Source of the DNA: GCA-965745 sp046704525
Lineage (GTDB): Archaea; Thermoplasmatota; Thermoplasmata; Thermoplasmatales; Thermoplasmataceae
NCBI GenBank assembly: GCA_046704525.1
Contig: JBJKRS010000008.1
Location: 1-6,885 of the forward strand
Direction: 5' to 3'
DNA length: 6,885 nt
Shown here: piece after piece, positions 6,401 through 6,885 of the stretch
Numbering within the stretch: the first letter of the stretch is position 1
Layout: every line of letters begins with the position of its first letter
Notes under the pieces: model-generated
What the model was told of the DNA's origin: nothing
Seen by the model: the letters and a program-made list of their open reading frames with translations, nothing else
The model's database searches: none
Program-made: the position numbers and the translations under genes

Positions 6401-6885
6401 ATGGGTGGACAAGGACATAAGTGGACATTCGGCCCGAATCCCATGGGTAACGGCAAATTTCAATTCCGACTCTGGAGCCCATATGACAAGCCCATTCGGC
6501 TAATTCTTCCGGATTCGGGCTCCCGTGTTGAAATGGTGAGAGTGGAAGAAGAATTCTTGGAGGCAAATGCAGCAGCAAAGGCAGGCGAGACTTACTGGTA
6601 CGAGGTGGAAGGAAAGAAGTATCCTGACCCAGCCTCGCGTTTCCAGCCCAGCGGCGTTCATGGCCCGTCAATGACAGTAGACAACGGGGCATACCGATGG
6701 AAATCAGGAAACTGGAAAGGCCTCTCTGTGGAGGATATGGTCATATACGAACTTCATACTGGCACATTCTCTGAGGAAGGAACCTACGCAGGTGTTGAAG
6801 GGAAACTGGACCATCTAATGTCGCTGGGTATAAACACATTGGAGCTAATGCCTGTCAGCCAGTTTCCCGGAAAAAGGAACTGGGG
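6401..6885 (+). CDS. treZ: Maltooligosyltrehalose trehalohydrolase (TreZ), N-terminal part
   Basis: TreZ (EC 3.2.1.141) hydrolyses the alpha-1,4 bond next to the trehalose unit of maltooligosyltrehalose, releasing trehalose and a shortened dextrin; it is the partner of TreY. The visible 161 codons run off the right edge, so about 400 residues of a typical protein (about 560 aa) are missing. GKFQFRLWSPYDKPIRLIL (18-36) is the start of the N-terminal beta-sandwich (CBM48-like) domain. The hallmark PDPASRFQPSGVHGPS (75-90) is found in this family, and VIYELHTGTFSEEGTYAG (114-131) with LGINTLELMPVSQFPGKRNW (142-161) begins the GH13 barrel. The catalytic Asp/Glu residues lie beyond the window. The ATG directly follows the TGA of the GH57 gene (6398-6400) with no spacer and has a strong Shine-Dalgarno site, so it is the third gene of the operon. 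Confidence 0.96.
   Translation, partial: MGGQGHKWTFGPNPMGNGKFQFRLWSPYDKPIRLILPDSGSRVEMVRVEEEFLEANAAAKAGETYWYEVEGKKYPDPASRFQPSGVHGPSMTVDNGAYRWKSGNWKGLSVEDMVIYELHTGTFSEEGTYAGVEGKLDHLMSLGINTLELMPVSQFPGKRNW

Noticed and set aside
6285..6692. A 135-codon minus-strand open frame opposite the GH57 end and treZ start
   Set aside because: It is rich in Pro, Leu and Ser with no family match, and lies opposite the conserved TreZ frame. It is a shadow ORF.

Overview
The window reads as chromosomal DNA of an archaeon, most likely a member of the Thermoplasmata (acidophilic or thermoacidophilic euryarchaea). This is an inference from several signs. Arg is written mostly as AGG/AGA and ATA is common for Ile. 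The three genes with their own upstream region each have an AT-rich box-A-like element about 26-27 bases before the start codon and no Shine-Dalgarno site, the pattern of leaderless archaeal transcripts. Genes inside the operon overlap or abut and rely on Shine-Dalgarno-like sequences. Base composition is near 50% GC by eye. No rRNA or marker gene is present to fix the taxonomy.

Layout: (1) nt 2-478 is the C-terminal part of a FAD-dependent oxidoreductase of the DAO family (FOXRED1-like), cut by the left edge. (2) nt 540-962 is a Nudix hydrolase of the Ap4A-hydrolase type with its own promoter. (3) nt 980-1609, minus strand, is an RraA / HMG-aldolase-like protein, convergent with the Nudix gene. 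(4) nt 1610-1758 is a 149-bp divergent control region with two back-to-back box-A-like elements and several short repeats that look like operator sites. (5) nt 1759-6885 is a plus-strand operon: treY (maltooligosyltrehalose synthase, GH13), a GH57 4-alpha-glucanotransferase/amylase, and the start of treZ (maltooligosyltrehalose trehalohydrolase, GH13), which runs off the right edge.

The operon makes trehalose from alpha-1,4-glucan. TreY turns the reducing-end glucose of a maltooligosaccharide into a trehalosyl end and TreZ cuts trehalose off. The GH57 enzyme between them probably rebuilds the short leftover dextrins into longer substrates. In Sulfolobus the TreY/TreZ pair is accompanied by the debranching enzyme TreX, so a GH57 enzyme in this place is the main biological point of interest. 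I found no mobile element, CRISPR array, RNA gene or plainly new defence-type system. There is no gene-free stretch over 300 bases.
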